Position numbers and translations under genes: made by a program | Source: Naumovozyma dairenensis CBS 421 | Lineage: Eukaryota; Ascomycota; Saccharomycetes; Saccharomycetales; Saccharomycetaceae | Reading direction: 5' to 3' | NCBI RefSeq assembly: GCF_000227115.2 | Contig: NC_016480.1 | Coordinates: forward strand, 372,001 to 436,000 | DNA length: 64,000 bases | Notes under the pieces: model-generated | What the model was told of the DNA's origin: nothing | Database searches by the model: none | Seen by the model: only the letters and a program-made list of their open reading frames with translations | Shown here: positions 19,763 through 30,709 of the stretch, piece by piece | Numbering within the stretch: position 1 is the stretch's first letter | Layout of the letters: each line of letters starts with the position of its first letter

Positions 19763-20122
19763 ATGTCTGATTTCCAAAAAGAAAAGGTCGAAGAACAAGA
19801 AGCTCCTCAAATCATCAAGATTAGAATCACTTTAACTTCCACCAAAGTTAAGCAATTAGAAAATGTTTCCAACAACATTGTCTTGAATGCTGAACAACAT
19901 AACTTGGTCAAGAAGGGTCCAGTCAGATTACCAACCAAGGTTTTGAAGATTTCTACCAGAAAGACTCCAAATGGTGAAGGTTCTAAGACCTGGGAAACTT
20001 ACGAAATGAGAATCCACAAGAGATACATCGATTTGGAAGCTCCAGTTAACATTGTTAAGAGAATCACTCAAATCACTATCGAACCTGGTGTCGATGTCGA
20101 AGTTGTTGTCGCCAGCAACTAA
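19763..20122 (+). CDS. RPS20: Small ribosomal subunit protein uS10
   Basis: A 119-aa protein matching S. cerevisiae Rps20 along its length, with the uS10 core [34 protein letters not shown] and the ending DVEVVVASN. It is a 40S head protein near the mRNA path. The open frame begins 32 codons earlier, at an ATG at 19667, but homology starts at [14 protein letters not shown], so the ATG at 19763 is chosen. The upstream codons are probably the transcribed leader. It is divergent from DUR3. Confidence 0.96.
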   Translation: MSDFQKEKVEEQEAPQIIKIRITLTSTKVKQLENVSNNIVLNAEQHNLVKKGPVRLPTKVLKISTRKTPNGEGSKTWETYEMRIHKRYIDLEAPVNIVKRITQITIEPGVDVEVVVASN

Positions 20123-22183
20123 GATGTTTTTGTCTAATTTATGACTGACACTTTATCGTAATTTTTTTGTTTATTCTCTATTATAATATTATTTTCTTCA
20201 TAATTCCGTTGTGAAAAACACCTTTGCATTTGTTAAATAGAGGCTCTCTATACGCAATCACTTTCATATCTTTGTTCAATTTTTGTTTGGAACATATGAA
20301 TAACCCACTCTAGGTAAACACAGTTTTCTTAATATACCTCTGTCTTACTATCAGTGGTTAAACTCGCATGATAAAAAATATATCAATTCTTTTTGTTATT
20401 CATGTTTTCTTACAAAAATGGCAAATAAATGATTGTACCATATATAATATCTATTTGATTTATAATAAAGAACTTTTACAGTGGAACCCATTATCTTTTT
20501 CTTTTCTTTCATATAGACGTTTTTACTGACCTCCCTCCATGCTGCTCTTACTTTCAGATGCGTGTGACATGTGCATTCAAGGAAAGTTACGTAGTATATG
20601 GAGAACCAAGTAAACATTCAATGGATGATATGTCACTAACATTTAAACAATAAAATCTGAATATTTTATTTTTACACGTACATGATTACGTGGGTTACTT
20701 GATTTAATACATAGGCTAGTGTATAGATTAAAAATATGATTGAATTGAGAGGAACACTGAATCTTTCAGGGAAATACATAATAGCTGGAAAAAAAGTTCT
20801 GCTTTTATGAAGGAAGCACTTTCATTTTTGGAACTTTTGGTAAGAGCTTGAGATTGCGAACAAATCGGTGGATATTAAAGTCTGGCCGTTGCAGGGTACC
20901 TCGTAAAGTGTGTAACTCAAAGGAAGCACGCCATATAGACCATCTAAGTTTGTTGAAGTTTGTGGCGACCATGCTTTCAATGTTTCCCTCAGCATCCTAA
21001 TATCTAGGGATAGAGAGGAAACGACGACAATTTTCCTATCACTACTGTACAATCTCTTTCACCAAAAAAGATGGTAAATAAACGTCGCGGTAATTTAGAA
21101 AAGAACAATCCAAAATCAAGAACATATATTAAGGATAGAAATCAGCCACTATGGCTGATAATTATATGGAGGCTCATGGGATTGTACAGTGGAACATAAA
21201 AACCAACCAACATCAACTGCAAGTTCCTTCGACAACTGTTTCATTATTTCCCGTATCGATTAGTTGGACCAGAATTTTCAAAGATGTTATCGAAAAGGCT
21301 TCATACAAATGTATTTCCATAGCTCCTGATTTGCACTCCATGTAATCTAAACCAAAATCCTGATGCAATTATCAAGGGAAGCTTCAGCATATTCCGATCA
21401 ATACTTTAATCTCTTCCTCACATGATTGGAAGTAGCTGTGAATAATAGGAAAGTTCCCAGGATGTTTCTCAATTATAGTCATTATTTCTATCAACTCTTG
21501 TTAAATTTTCGTTGTCGTCTTATCCCGAGAGCTTCGAAGTCTTACCATGTCATCGAACTCCCACTATAATTTATGGCTTTGATACATGGTTCAGATCTTT
21601 CTGAAAGAGTACGAGATAATGAAACGGTTGTAAATAAATAAAAATATTCAAAAACACCTTGAGGAGAGCTCTGTTTGTGTAATTGTTCAGCCTGTGAGTA
21701 ACCTTGAAAGCAGTCCTGTTAAAACCCTTAAAGGTGATAAGTATACAAAACCCTACTTTTAAATAATTACATACGCCCAGATGTAGAGCAATCTCGCGGT
21801 GAAAATTTTCTTCATCTTCCGCTAAAACAATACGCGGCTAAGGCGTCGACCTATATAAAAGAACAAGTATCTGAAGGAAGAGTTGTCATTCTATTTTATT
21901 TTATTACAAGTTCTAAATGCCTTTTATTTACAAGTCTTTGCTAATTATTAAGTTCGTCTCAACAGATCAGTAAAGGAAAAGAAGCGTTTTGTGGATCAGC
22001 TCTAAAATATAGGTATATTCTAGTTATGATCGTTGTTTTTGTTTATGATGAGAAAACGTCCTTAGAGACAATGCTATAAACCCAGCTCTTCGATTTATTT
22101 TTAATAGAAATGAGAGGAATTTTTTGTCAAACGCTCTGAGATCAAACAAAAACCATCAAATCTTGCTTAATTCATTTATTTCT
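20123..22183. other. RPS20-YLF2 intergenic region
   Basis: Two kilobases without an intact gene. RPS20 and YLF2 both end here. Between about 20820 and 21350 the plus strand reads like decayed coding DNA in shifting frames, with pieces such as SKFVEVCGDHAFNV, INVAV and a 64-codon frame containing SISWTRIFKDVIEKASYK. No family was recognised. The rest is ordinary AT-rich spacer. Confidence 0.4.
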
Positions 22184-23422
22184 TTATCTTTTCTTTCCTT
22201 TTGTTGCCTTGAATAATGCTATATCATTGTCTTGTATAATATATTGTTTGCCAACACGGTGAATGAAACTCTTAGATTTCAAGTATGATTCATTATAAGG
22301 CATTTTTGTACCGAGCAAATCGAGATAGTGGATTATATCCGCATTGATAAACGTGTCTTCTAAATCTGTATGAATTATACCTGCTGCTTCTTTTGCGGTA
22401 GATCCCTTTCGAAGATTCCATTCTCGAACTTCCAAGGGACCGCATGTGAAAAAACTTATTAAATCAAGAGCTTTCTTCATTTCTTGAATTATTAATGGCA
22501 TTGATGATGTCATGTCACATTCAGAAATTCTGTCTATATACTCTTTACCTACTTGATTTTTGCAATAGTCTTGAAATCCTTCTTCATTATTCGCGTCCAT
22601 ATACTCAATATATTTCGTTTCATATTCAGCACTAATTGTTATTACTTTATCACCTGAAGAATATTCATCTGCCCAATCAACTACACCTTTTTCGAACGGT
22701 ACTTCTTTAATTGGTCGTAGTAAAAAATCTCTGGGACTAGTATTTAGTAGAATTATAGTAGGTTTGGCCGTTAAGAAATGATGCTTATTGATAATATCAA
22801 CCTCCTCTTTAGTCCAATCATCTTTATAATGGATGATTTTCTTCCCAGAATATAAATGTTGTTCTAGTCCATTTAAAAGCTTAATTTCTTCATTAACCTT
22901 CTGATACTGTAAGGATTTCTTCTTGATTGCCTTTGTTTGTAAATGACTCACTGCATTTTCTAAATATTCTAGATCTTTTAAGATCAATTCATCTTGAACA
23001 ATAGCTAAATCTCTCACGGGATCAATCGTCCTCTCCACATGTTCGACATCATCCTTAATGAAACCTCGAACTAAATGGAAAATCCCATCCACAAATCTAA
23101 TATCATTCAAAAATTTGTTACCTAATCCATTCCCTTGAGATGCACCTCTAATTAACCCAGCAATATCAGTCACTGTTAAAGTAGATTTAATAGTCTTAGA
23201 ACTATTATATATCTGTTGTAATTGAGTCAGCTTATCATTCGGTATCTGTATTAGACATTCTTCTGGATTTATCGTTGCAAATGGATAATTGGCAGGATTA
23301 CTTAGTTTTGAGTTCGTTATGGCTTGGAAAAATGTGGATTTACCAATATTTGCTAATCCAACTATACCACTTGTTAAATTATTTGATGGTCTGCCTAAAA
23401 TGTGTTTCGAGATATGTGACAT
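22184..23422 (-). CDS. YLF2: Obg/YchF-type P-loop GTPase/ATPase Ylf2
   Basis: A 412-aa member of the YchF/Ola1 subfamily of P-loop proteins (S. cerevisiae Ylf2, YHL014C, 405 aa). The G1 P-loop GLANIGKST is at residues 22-30, the G3 motif DIAG at 86-89, and a C-terminal TGS-like domain contains AGIIHTDLEDTFINADIIHY. The G4 region reads NTSPRD instead of NKxD, as expected for a family with altered base specificity that often prefers ATP. The cellular role is little known. The start is the ATG at 23420-23422. OTU2 lies upstream on the same strand, as in S. cerevisiae. Confidence 0.93.
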   Translation of the reverse strand: MSHISKHILGRPSNNLTSGIVGLANIGKSTFFQAITNSKLSNPANYPFATINPEECLIQIPNDKLTQLQQIYNSSKTIKSTLTVTDIAGLIRGASQGNGLGNKFLNDIRFVDGIFHLVRGFIKDDVEHVERTIDPVRDLAIVQDELILKDLEYLENAVSHLQTKAIKKKSLQYQKVNEEIKLLNGLEQHLYSGKKIIHYKDDWTKEEVDIINKHHFLTAKPTIILLNTSPRDFLLRPIKEVPFEKGVVDWADEYSSGDKVITISAEYETKYIEYMDANNEEGFQDYCKNQVGKEYIDRISECDMTSSMPLIIQEMKKALDLISFFTCGPLEVREWNLRKGSTAKEAAGIIHTDLEDTFINADIIHYLDLLGTKMPYNESYLKSKSFIHRVGKQYIIQDNDIALFKATKGKKR

Positions 23423-23629
23423 CTTCTATTCGTTCTGTTACTTCCTTGTAACAAGTTTCGTTCGTTATATACATATAAAGGAAGGTACGTATTTTTAAAT
23501 TTTCTCGAAGGAACGTTTTAAAATCATAAATTGCAGTATATAAAGCTAATGTATGACCGTGTTTATGCATAAGGCATTTAGTTACTATTTGTCTATTAAT
23601 TGGATTATGCTTTATATTTTATATATTGT

Positions 23630-24553
23630 CTATAAATCATGCAAGGAATTATAGTGCTCACCCAATGCATATGTATGTTTATAATAAACTAATTTCAATT
23701 CAGGATTAGTACCTTGTTCATTCACCTTATGAGTAGCTCTACCACTCATTAGAATACTAATAGGACAATCGAAAACTTTTGATAAAGCTAATATTTCAAT
23801 TTCACCACCCCATTTAGCGGTTGTTTCCATTTCTTTGGTATATTCGTCGATATCTTTCAAACTCATAGTAGATTCATCGAATAAATATGGGATAAAATCA
23901 TTTTTATTTTCACGAATATAGTCACAAGCAAGTTTTCTCAGTTTATAAACATCCAAATCTTTATATTTAGGATTATCTTTCTCCGTTATGTTTTTTTTAT
24001 GACGTATTTGTAATTGATCTAAAATAGAAGCAAACAAACAATGACCATCAGGTTGAATATCAAACTCTTTAACTTTATTTAGTTGGTATAAGTGATTCAA
24101 TGAATCTTGTTCGATTTTTTTCAAATCAGGTTGCTTTGATGCTTCTAATCTAGCTTCTTCTTTCATTCTCGCTATTTCTGCATCTCTTTTTGCTAATTTC
24201 TCCTTCTGTCTATTACGACGTTTCTTTGGTTGTTGATTTAGTGCAGGTGTGGCCGTATCATCTTTCTTAGTTTTTTCTTCCTCTCCTGCTGATAATTTCA
24301 ACTGTTCAAGCAATTTTTCAGGCGTTATTTCATCTTCCTCGAATTCAACCTTATCAATTTCATCAATCATATTATTTTGTGACTTCCATTCTTTAATTTC
24401 GTTTGAATGTTTCAACTCTAAACTCTCTTGTAATTCAATACATTTCGAATTAACTTGTTTTCTTTGAGATTTCGTAGCTTGCTTCTTCATCCCTGTGATT
24501 TGATTTTGTAAATCTTTCTTTTCTTTACGATGTCTTGATAAAAGTTCCTCCAT
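23630..24553 (-). CDS. OTU2: OTU-family deubiquitinase Otu2
   Basis: A 307-aa protein with a charged coiled-coil N-terminal half (to about residue 160) and a C-terminal OTU cysteine protease domain. The same length is known for S. cerevisiae Otu2 (YHL013C). The catalytic triad is visible: Asp169 and Cys172 in the DGHC motif and His300 in GEHYNSL near the C-terminus. Otu2 removes ubiquitin from 40S ribosomal proteins (eS7) during translation. The start is the ATG at 24551-24553, preceded by an A-rich leader. Confidence 0.95.
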   Translation of the reverse strand: MEELLSRHRKEKKDLQNQITGMKKQATKSQRKQVNSKCIELQESLELKHSNEIKEWKSQNNMIDEIDKVEFEEDEITPEKLLEQLKLSAGEEEKTKKDDTATPALNQQPKKRRNRQKEKLAKRDAEIARMKEEARLEASKQPDLKKIEQDSLNHLYQLNKVKEFDIQPDGHCLFASILDQLQIRHKKNITEKDNPKYKDLDVYKLRKLACDYIRENKNDFIPYLFDESTMSLKDIDEYTKEMETTAKWGGEIEILALSKVFDCPISILMSGRATHKVNEQGTNPELKLVYYKHTYALGEHYNSLHDL

Positions 24554-24811
24554 TTTTTTTTTTTTCTAATATTACTAGCTTCTTTGTTTGTCAGTCTGTT
24601 AAAGAGAATAAACCGTAATGACGTGAAAAAATGGTGTTCATGTAATATACAGAAATAAGCAAAAAGTTGACGTCTTCAGTTCATTATAAGAGGTAAGCTA
24701 TAGATTTATTGAATAACAAAGTTACCGCTAATATTGAAACTTCTTCGAAGTATTGGAAGCCAAGAACCGAGAAAAAAGGAAAATAAATGTGCCATAGAAA
24801 AATATAGTTTT

Positions 24812-24903
24812 GGGGCGAGCGGGGAATTGAACCCCGGGCCACCCGCATATTTTAGAATTTTGAAAATCCCAAAGCGGGTATCATACCACTAGACCACACG
24901 CCC
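24812..24903 (-). tRNA. tRNA-Pro (UGG) with intron
   Basis: A 92-nt gene on the minus strand starting GGGCGTGTGG and ending CTCGCCCC, nearly identical to S. cerevisiae tRNA-Pro(UGG). The anticodon loop reads TTTGGG and is interrupted after position 37 by a 20-nt intron at 24848-24867, leaving a 72-nt mature tRNA. The B box GGTTCAATTCC is intact. A run of five T follows on the transcribed strand (24798-24802). An LTR lies 15 bp upstream of its 5' end. Confidence 0.96.
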
Positions 24904-24918
24904 TAATTTAATGAAATC

Positions 24919-26028
24919 TGTAAAATATGATTTGGATATAGTTTTGAATCTTGATTTTCTGACGAGAAGACTATAAGACTCTTATGAAATGTATGATTTT
25001 GTTTCTCTCTTCTTATATAGTATAAAATGATAACTAATAAAAGATATAAAGTAACGACTAAAATGTTTCTAATTCCAGCTCGACCCTTAGTCCTTTTATA
25101 TCTTTCAAAATTATTTTATCTAATCGCTTGCCCGTCATAGTTAGCTTAGATAATCAACGAGCTTATTTAATCATATTTCGTTCTGGAACGTTTGATAATT
25201 TGGGGATCATATTGTATCATAGACGTACTCCTTAATCTTGTGTTACTCCTTATGTTATCCTGTTTCATTGTAATGCACTGTGTTACTAAAAATAGGAGTA
25301 GGATAAAGATTGGATAGGACAATAATAGAATGGTAATAGAATGTGAATAGGGATAGGATAGAAATACAGGAGATAAAGTAAAGTTAGTAGTATCTTACTT
25401 ACATTAGCTCCTAATTAGTTTCTCCACATAATTACGGCTTATGATAATGATGATAAAGTAATAACTTGGTAAGTCAAATAAATTCTAGAAGTTCATATAA
25501 TATCTCGTTGAAGTCATGCATGCATAAAACAAAATTCGTAATCATGAACACCGCTCTCAAAGTCCTTTCGACTAGGTGCTCCGCAGGACACTCTAATACT
25601 TGTAGGTTTGATTAGGAGAGACTAATCCAGCACACCTGAGTAAACACTCAGCAAAACCATACAACTTAACCGACCCAATACATAACTTTTGTACGCATGG
25701 CCGGCCGAAACCGTAGACGTGGCTGCAATCAAAAACAATCTTAATAATAATAAGATAACACTTGCATGGCATTCGACTTAATTCAACAAACGATATTCAA
25801 TTATAATTCAATAAACGTTATACAGCTACAAACATGTATGGTGCATAACATAGTTCGGGTCATTACTTCGAACCTGGTGAACTTCATAATAATAATTCTT
25901 GACTTGCTTTTCTAAAACGACTCATAACATCATGACAGTAATTACTCAAATAATAATAAATAAACATACTTCTTTGTGAAACTTTGGCATGACGCCAACA
26001 GTTCGTAATCCTAATCGGATATCTTACA
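24919..26028 (-). mobile_element. Solo LTR beside tRNA-Pro (copy 2)
   Basis: A 1110-bp block on the minus strand that aligns along its whole length with 8019-9069. Similarity is strong in the first 550 bp of the LTR and weaker towards its 3' end. It begins TGTAAGATATCC at 26028 and ends ATATTTTACA at 24919. The 4-bp direct repeat AATC flanks it (24915-24918 and 26029-26032). The TATA motif is kept at 25091-25100. The 3' end of the LTR faces tRNA-Pro, so it lies in the opposite orientation to its tRNA compared with copy 1. No coding sequence remains. Confidence 0.8.
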
Positions 26029-26597
26029 AATCGTTCTATCTTTCCTCTTATCTCGTTAGCCGTAAACAAAATACCTAGTCACATGCTTTTAAAACAAGAA
26101 CATTCGGAGAGAAATACAATTTTGATTGTTCTCCAGTTAATGTTATTTTTGGGCGAACAGATTATCTGTCAACCGTTCGGGAAATACCACGCCGTGGGGG
26201 AAAAGGGCCTCGGAACACAATGAACCGAATGTTTCGGGTTATTTCTTCGAGGAACACCGATTTCAGGTAGAAACTCCAGAAGGAACAACTCTTCAAACAA
26301 GGAACCCTTGTATGATTGCATTAATTTACGATGACCTGATTTACTGAGACAAGTGCGTGGCTCCATGGTGGCTACCTCAATACGTACAAAGATACCTAAA
26401 CAGCTTCCTGAATTCGTACTAGGATAATCATTCATCAAAAAGATAAAAGGATGAGTTTTTTAAGGACTATATAAATATATGGGGTCATGTTTCAAATGCT
26501 GATGGTAAAGAAGTTTCGATTCTATCGGCTAAATCTAACTTGTTTCCAGTGAGAAAGGCTTTTTTTGCTACTTAACCAGGATCATCTATTCATCTAA
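26029..26597. other. RGT1-type gene upstream region
   Basis: About 570 bp between the LTR and the zinc-cluster gene. A GC-richer patch lies at 26160-26420 with an 89-codon minus-strand frame that resembles nothing I know. The rest is presumed promoter. Confidence 0.4.
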
Positions 26598-27083
26598 ATG
26601 AGTCGAACTTCGTTATTCATTTCTCCAATAATTCCACATCGTGCTAAATTAAATGATACGATGAATATGAGCAATTCAAATAATGAACCAACTTCTCCTA
26701 AATCATTAACAGAGACAAGTAAGAAGAGAAGTAAAGTATCTAGAGCATGTGATCAATGTCACAAGAGAAGGATAAGATGTAATTATAACAAAGTGACAAA
26801 TATGTGTGCTGGTTGTAAGCGGATCGGAGAACATTGTCTTTTCACAAGAATCCCATTGAAAAGAGGTCCTGTCAAAGGTTATACAAAATCAAGAAGAAAT
26901 AGTAGCTTAAGTAGTGATGGATCATCATCAGCTTTCAACACGATTAACCAATTATCGAGAGTCATATCTCTAAATGATTCAATTCAATTACCACCATTGA
27001 ATGTTACCAATAAACTGACCACACAACAACCGTTATCATATCCCGTTATACAACAACTGCCAACTGCCCAGGTAAGTGTTATT

Positions 27084-27163
<80 letters not shown>

Positions 27164-28154
27164 ACCTTTCTGGAAAGTTCCTTATCGTGATATTACTTCC
27201 CAATATAGAGATTCGACTTTGAATAATAACAATAATAAGATTATTATACCAAGTGAAAAACAACTTTATCCAATGGAACAAAATTATCCAATAAGTAATG
27301 GTAATTATAATACTAATTATAATGTTATGAGGCAACAAAGTTTAGGGACTAATATCAATTCGTATAGCAATAGTTTACAACAACAACAACAACAACAACA
27401 AATTAAGAGTGATCATTACCAAAATGCAATCCCAAGAAAATTATCCTCTAATATATCACCAAGAACTGGGTCATCTCCATCTTCTGCATCATCTTCATCA
27501 AATTCTCCAACTTCTGCAACAATATATCCATGTTTTGGAAAAGATCAACAATTATTATTATTATCTTCTTCTTCTCCATCTTCAACTATTTATCCGTATT
27601 CTCAATTTAATAAAAGGAAAGAAAATAATAATATACCTAAAAAGGCAGCAACTAGAGTAACTAGATCCTCATTACCAAATGCGATTGTCTCCACGTCATA
27701 TGAACCAACAAGCAATAATAAATTAGTGATAGCAAATGAAAAAGAAGAAATATCCAAAACGTTGAGTAAGGAAAGATTAATCACACAACGGCAGCAAGAA
27801 TTGAGCCATAACGGTAACGATAGTATGAATAACAATTCGAACTCGAACTCGAATCCAGAACGTTTGATTAATGAGTATTACAAATTAATTCATATTGAAT
27901 TACCAATCATACCAATGAACGAATCCACTTTTAAATCCATGATATTACCACATCTTCTTAAAACTGCGTCCTCTTCATCCTCTTCTGTATTGAATGTTGC
28001 AAGGACGATCAATGAATGTTTTATAAGTTCATTAGAATTATTATTATCTCACACGGAACATGATGATATGATAAAATACATGATGAATATATTTGAAAAA
28101 TTATTACAAATCTACCCTAATGTATCATCGTCATCATCATCATCGTCATCATCG

Positions 28155-28197
<43 letters not shown>

Positions 28198-28351
28198 TAT
28201 GTGGTGATGATGAAGATGATGAATTGTCGTGGGTTAATAAATTATTATTTGTAAATAGTTTAATCATTTTGAATTATTTGAATATGTTGATAGGATTCAT
28301 TAGTACGATATTATTAGGGATGAGTTTAAGTTTATTCAATGGGTTGAAATT

Positions 28352-28382
<31 letters not shown>

Positions 28383-29372
28383 GGTCATGGTGTTGTTGAC
28401 AAGGACGGAATGGGGAAAAAAATACAATATGATAAAATAATGAAACGTTGTTATGTTTTAATTATATTTTTCGATTGTTTACAATGTTTTGATGATGTTG
28501 ATATATGTAAATTTTCCAATCATAAAATTTCAAAAGATGTCATTATGAATGTATTCATTGATGATGATAATGATGATTTGACTGAAGGGGTGTCTCTGTT
28601 GAATGATAAATTACGATTATTTTGTTTAATTAATGATATAACGAATGAAAGAAACAAGAGTATGTTATTATTTGGATCCATATTGGATGATCAAGAGAAT
28701 CGCATTTGGTTACCGGATTTCGAACATAATAATGATGATGATAATAATAAAGAAGAAGAAAGAGAAGGAGAAAAGGGAAAGAACAATGTTATTGAATATT
28801 TCCAAAATGTTCTTATTATTAAACAATATTTAATGAAATCGTTACTATCATTAAAGGAAAATAGTTTTGATTCCCGAGGTCAAAATAATAAAAAATTTAA
28901 AGATATATCAAGTAAGTTATGTTCAATAATTTCTCAAATTGTTAAAATATTACAAATTTATGAAGGTGATATTATTGCCAAAGGGAGAAAAATAAACGAT
29001 AATACTAGGAAATATTTTTTCTTCCGTCATTTAATTATTCAAGAAATAATTAAATTGATTGATTCAATAAAATATATGCCATCAGTTTTAATTAGTAAAT
29101 TACTAATGAAAGATGGGAACCGCCAAGGAATTGATGATGATGATGATGCTGATCAAGAAAAAGAAGAACATAATTCTATAATTGTGAAATTGTCTAACTC
29201 TATGAATGATATGGTTCAAATCACTGCTTTTTTAAGCGACAAAATATATCAAGACGAATGGATTGGAAAGGGAAGGGGGAAAGATACGAAAAAACAAGAG
29301 AATAATGATATTGTAAAAGCTGTTGATGATATAAGTAGGTTCATCAATACTGGAATGGAATTATCAAGGTAA
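26598..29372 (+). CDS. RGT1: Zn2Cys6 transcription factor of the Rgt1/Eds1 family
   Basis: A 924-aa fungal binuclear zinc-cluster regulator. The six cysteines are Cys51, 54, 61, 70, 73 and 80, followed by PLKRGPVKGY, the linker typical of Rgt1. Other Rgt1 landmarks in order are QPFWKVPYRDI, the NEYYKLIHIELPIIPMNEST block and KLSNSMNDMVQIT near the C-terminus. S. cerevisiae Rgt1 (about 1170 aa) represses hexose transporter genes with Mth1/Std1; its paralogue is Eds1. UGP1 downstream supports the YKL038W (RGT1) neighbourhood. The protein carries exceptional homopolymers: poly-Gln near 165-190, poly-Ser near 515-535 and poly-His near 590. RGT1 versus EDS1 is not settled. Confidence 0.85.
27085..27166 (+). 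repeat. (CAGCAA)n repeat coding for poly-Gln
   Basis: A nearly perfect CAG/CAA repeat inside the Rgt1-type gene giving about 27 glutamines. Such tracts vary in length between strains. Confidence 0.85.
28124..28197 (+). repeat. (TCA/TCG)n repeat coding for poly-Ser
   Basis: A TCA/TCG repeat encoding over twenty serines in the middle of the Rgt1-type gene. Confidence 0.8.
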
Positions 29373-30709
29373 TAAGATACATATATAGATTCTACGTACG
29401 CACACTATAGACTAAACGACGCCCTTATTTGCATGATCATTGCTATTGAATAATTGTTATTCATGTATTTGTTAGTTGAGAATTCTTGAATGCGAGAGGG
29501 AGGGGGGAGCAGGAATAATTATTTACTTATTTAGCCGAAAGTTCGGTAGGCCTTAACAGAGACTCTATGATAGATGGTAGGGGGGGGGGGGGTCCGGCAG
29601 GATGAGCAAATAAGTAAGTAAGTAATCACCCGATGTTGGTAGACCACCTGCATTGGACTAGACAGTGTCTTTCCCGAAGGGGTAATTGAAATTGTCCTTC
29701 AGTTCTGAGAACATTTGGTGTTAAAAGCAACAAGGGGTACTTACGTAGGTAGGCAGCTGCATGCATGATTCCGTGCCCCCACTTGTTTTGTTTTGCTTCG
29801 TTTTGCTTTGTTTCCTTTCCCCCCCTTATTTTCTGTTTATGTGGTTGTTTGTTTTCTGTATTTCTGGATTTGGGAATTTTGAGGATTGCCGCCCGCTGTT
29901 GCAAACCCAAGCTTTGCTGCTGCTATTGTTCGCCCCCCCCCCCCCTCGGAAAAACATTGGGGGAGGCCAAGGGGAGCGGGATGGGGAGGGGGGCAATCAA
30001 GAATGAGATTCCAAAAATAACATGGTGTTGATCAGGGTAACCCCCTTGTTCTTGACCCTGGTCTATTCCACACTGAGAACTACGCATGTACGTACGTACG
30101 TACGCGTAGCGCGTTACACAAAATAAAATGAAGTAAATTTCGTTGTAGCTGTTTGTTGTTTGTTGTTTGTTGTTGTTGTTTGTTTGTTTGTTTGTTTGCT
30201 GTCGAGACCAGGCCAAGCGAGGGGAGGGAGGGGAGGGACTGCTAACGTTAGTGACAGAACTCAACTGAACTGAACTGAACTGACAACAAAGTTACGCTTA
30301 CTTACTTACTATATAAGCAACTAACTTGTAGAAATCTTGTGATTTACTACAATTTCCTTCCCCTTTTCTTGATTACATGCTATTTCTCTCTCTCTCTCTC
30401 TCTCTCTCTCNNNNNNNNNNNNNNNNNNNNNNNNNNNNNNNNNNNNNNNNNNNNNNNNNNNNNNNNNNNNNNNNNNNNNNNNNNNNNNNNNNNNNNNNNN
30501 NNNNNNNNNNNNNNNNNNNNNNNNNNNNNNNNNNNNNNNNNNNNNNNNNNNNNNNNNNNNNNNNNNNNNNNNNNNNNNNNNNNNNNNNNNNNNNNNNNNN
30601 NNNNCTCTCTCTCTCCCTCTTTTTTTGACAGTTCATTGGAACAACATTCATCCATTCCTTTCCTGTACTTCTAAAAAAAGCAATAACGAACAACCAAGAG
30701 ATCAAAACC
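29373..30709. other. Simple-repeat-rich spacer before UGP1
   Basis: No gene is seen. The stretch holds a run of 12 G (29581-29592), a long C run near 29933-29945, an ACGT repeat (about 30087-30104), TTTG repeats (30147-30198), AACTG repeats (30259-30283) and a CT repeat broken by an assembly gap. AIM26, which lies between RGT1 and UGP1 in S. cerevisiae, was not found. The UGP1 promoter must be in the right part. Confidence 0.6.
30385..30616. repeat. CT microsatellite with 194-base assembly gap
   Basis: A (CT)n repeat on both sides of a run of N at 30411-30604. The repeat probably fills the gap, whose true length is unknown. It ends about 90 bp before the UGP1 ATG, so it lies in the promoter or 5' leader. 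Confidence 0.9.

Noticed and set aside
29923..30264. 113-codon minus-strand frame in the UGP1 spacer
   Set aside because: It is made of translated TTTG and C-run repeats and is not a credible protein.
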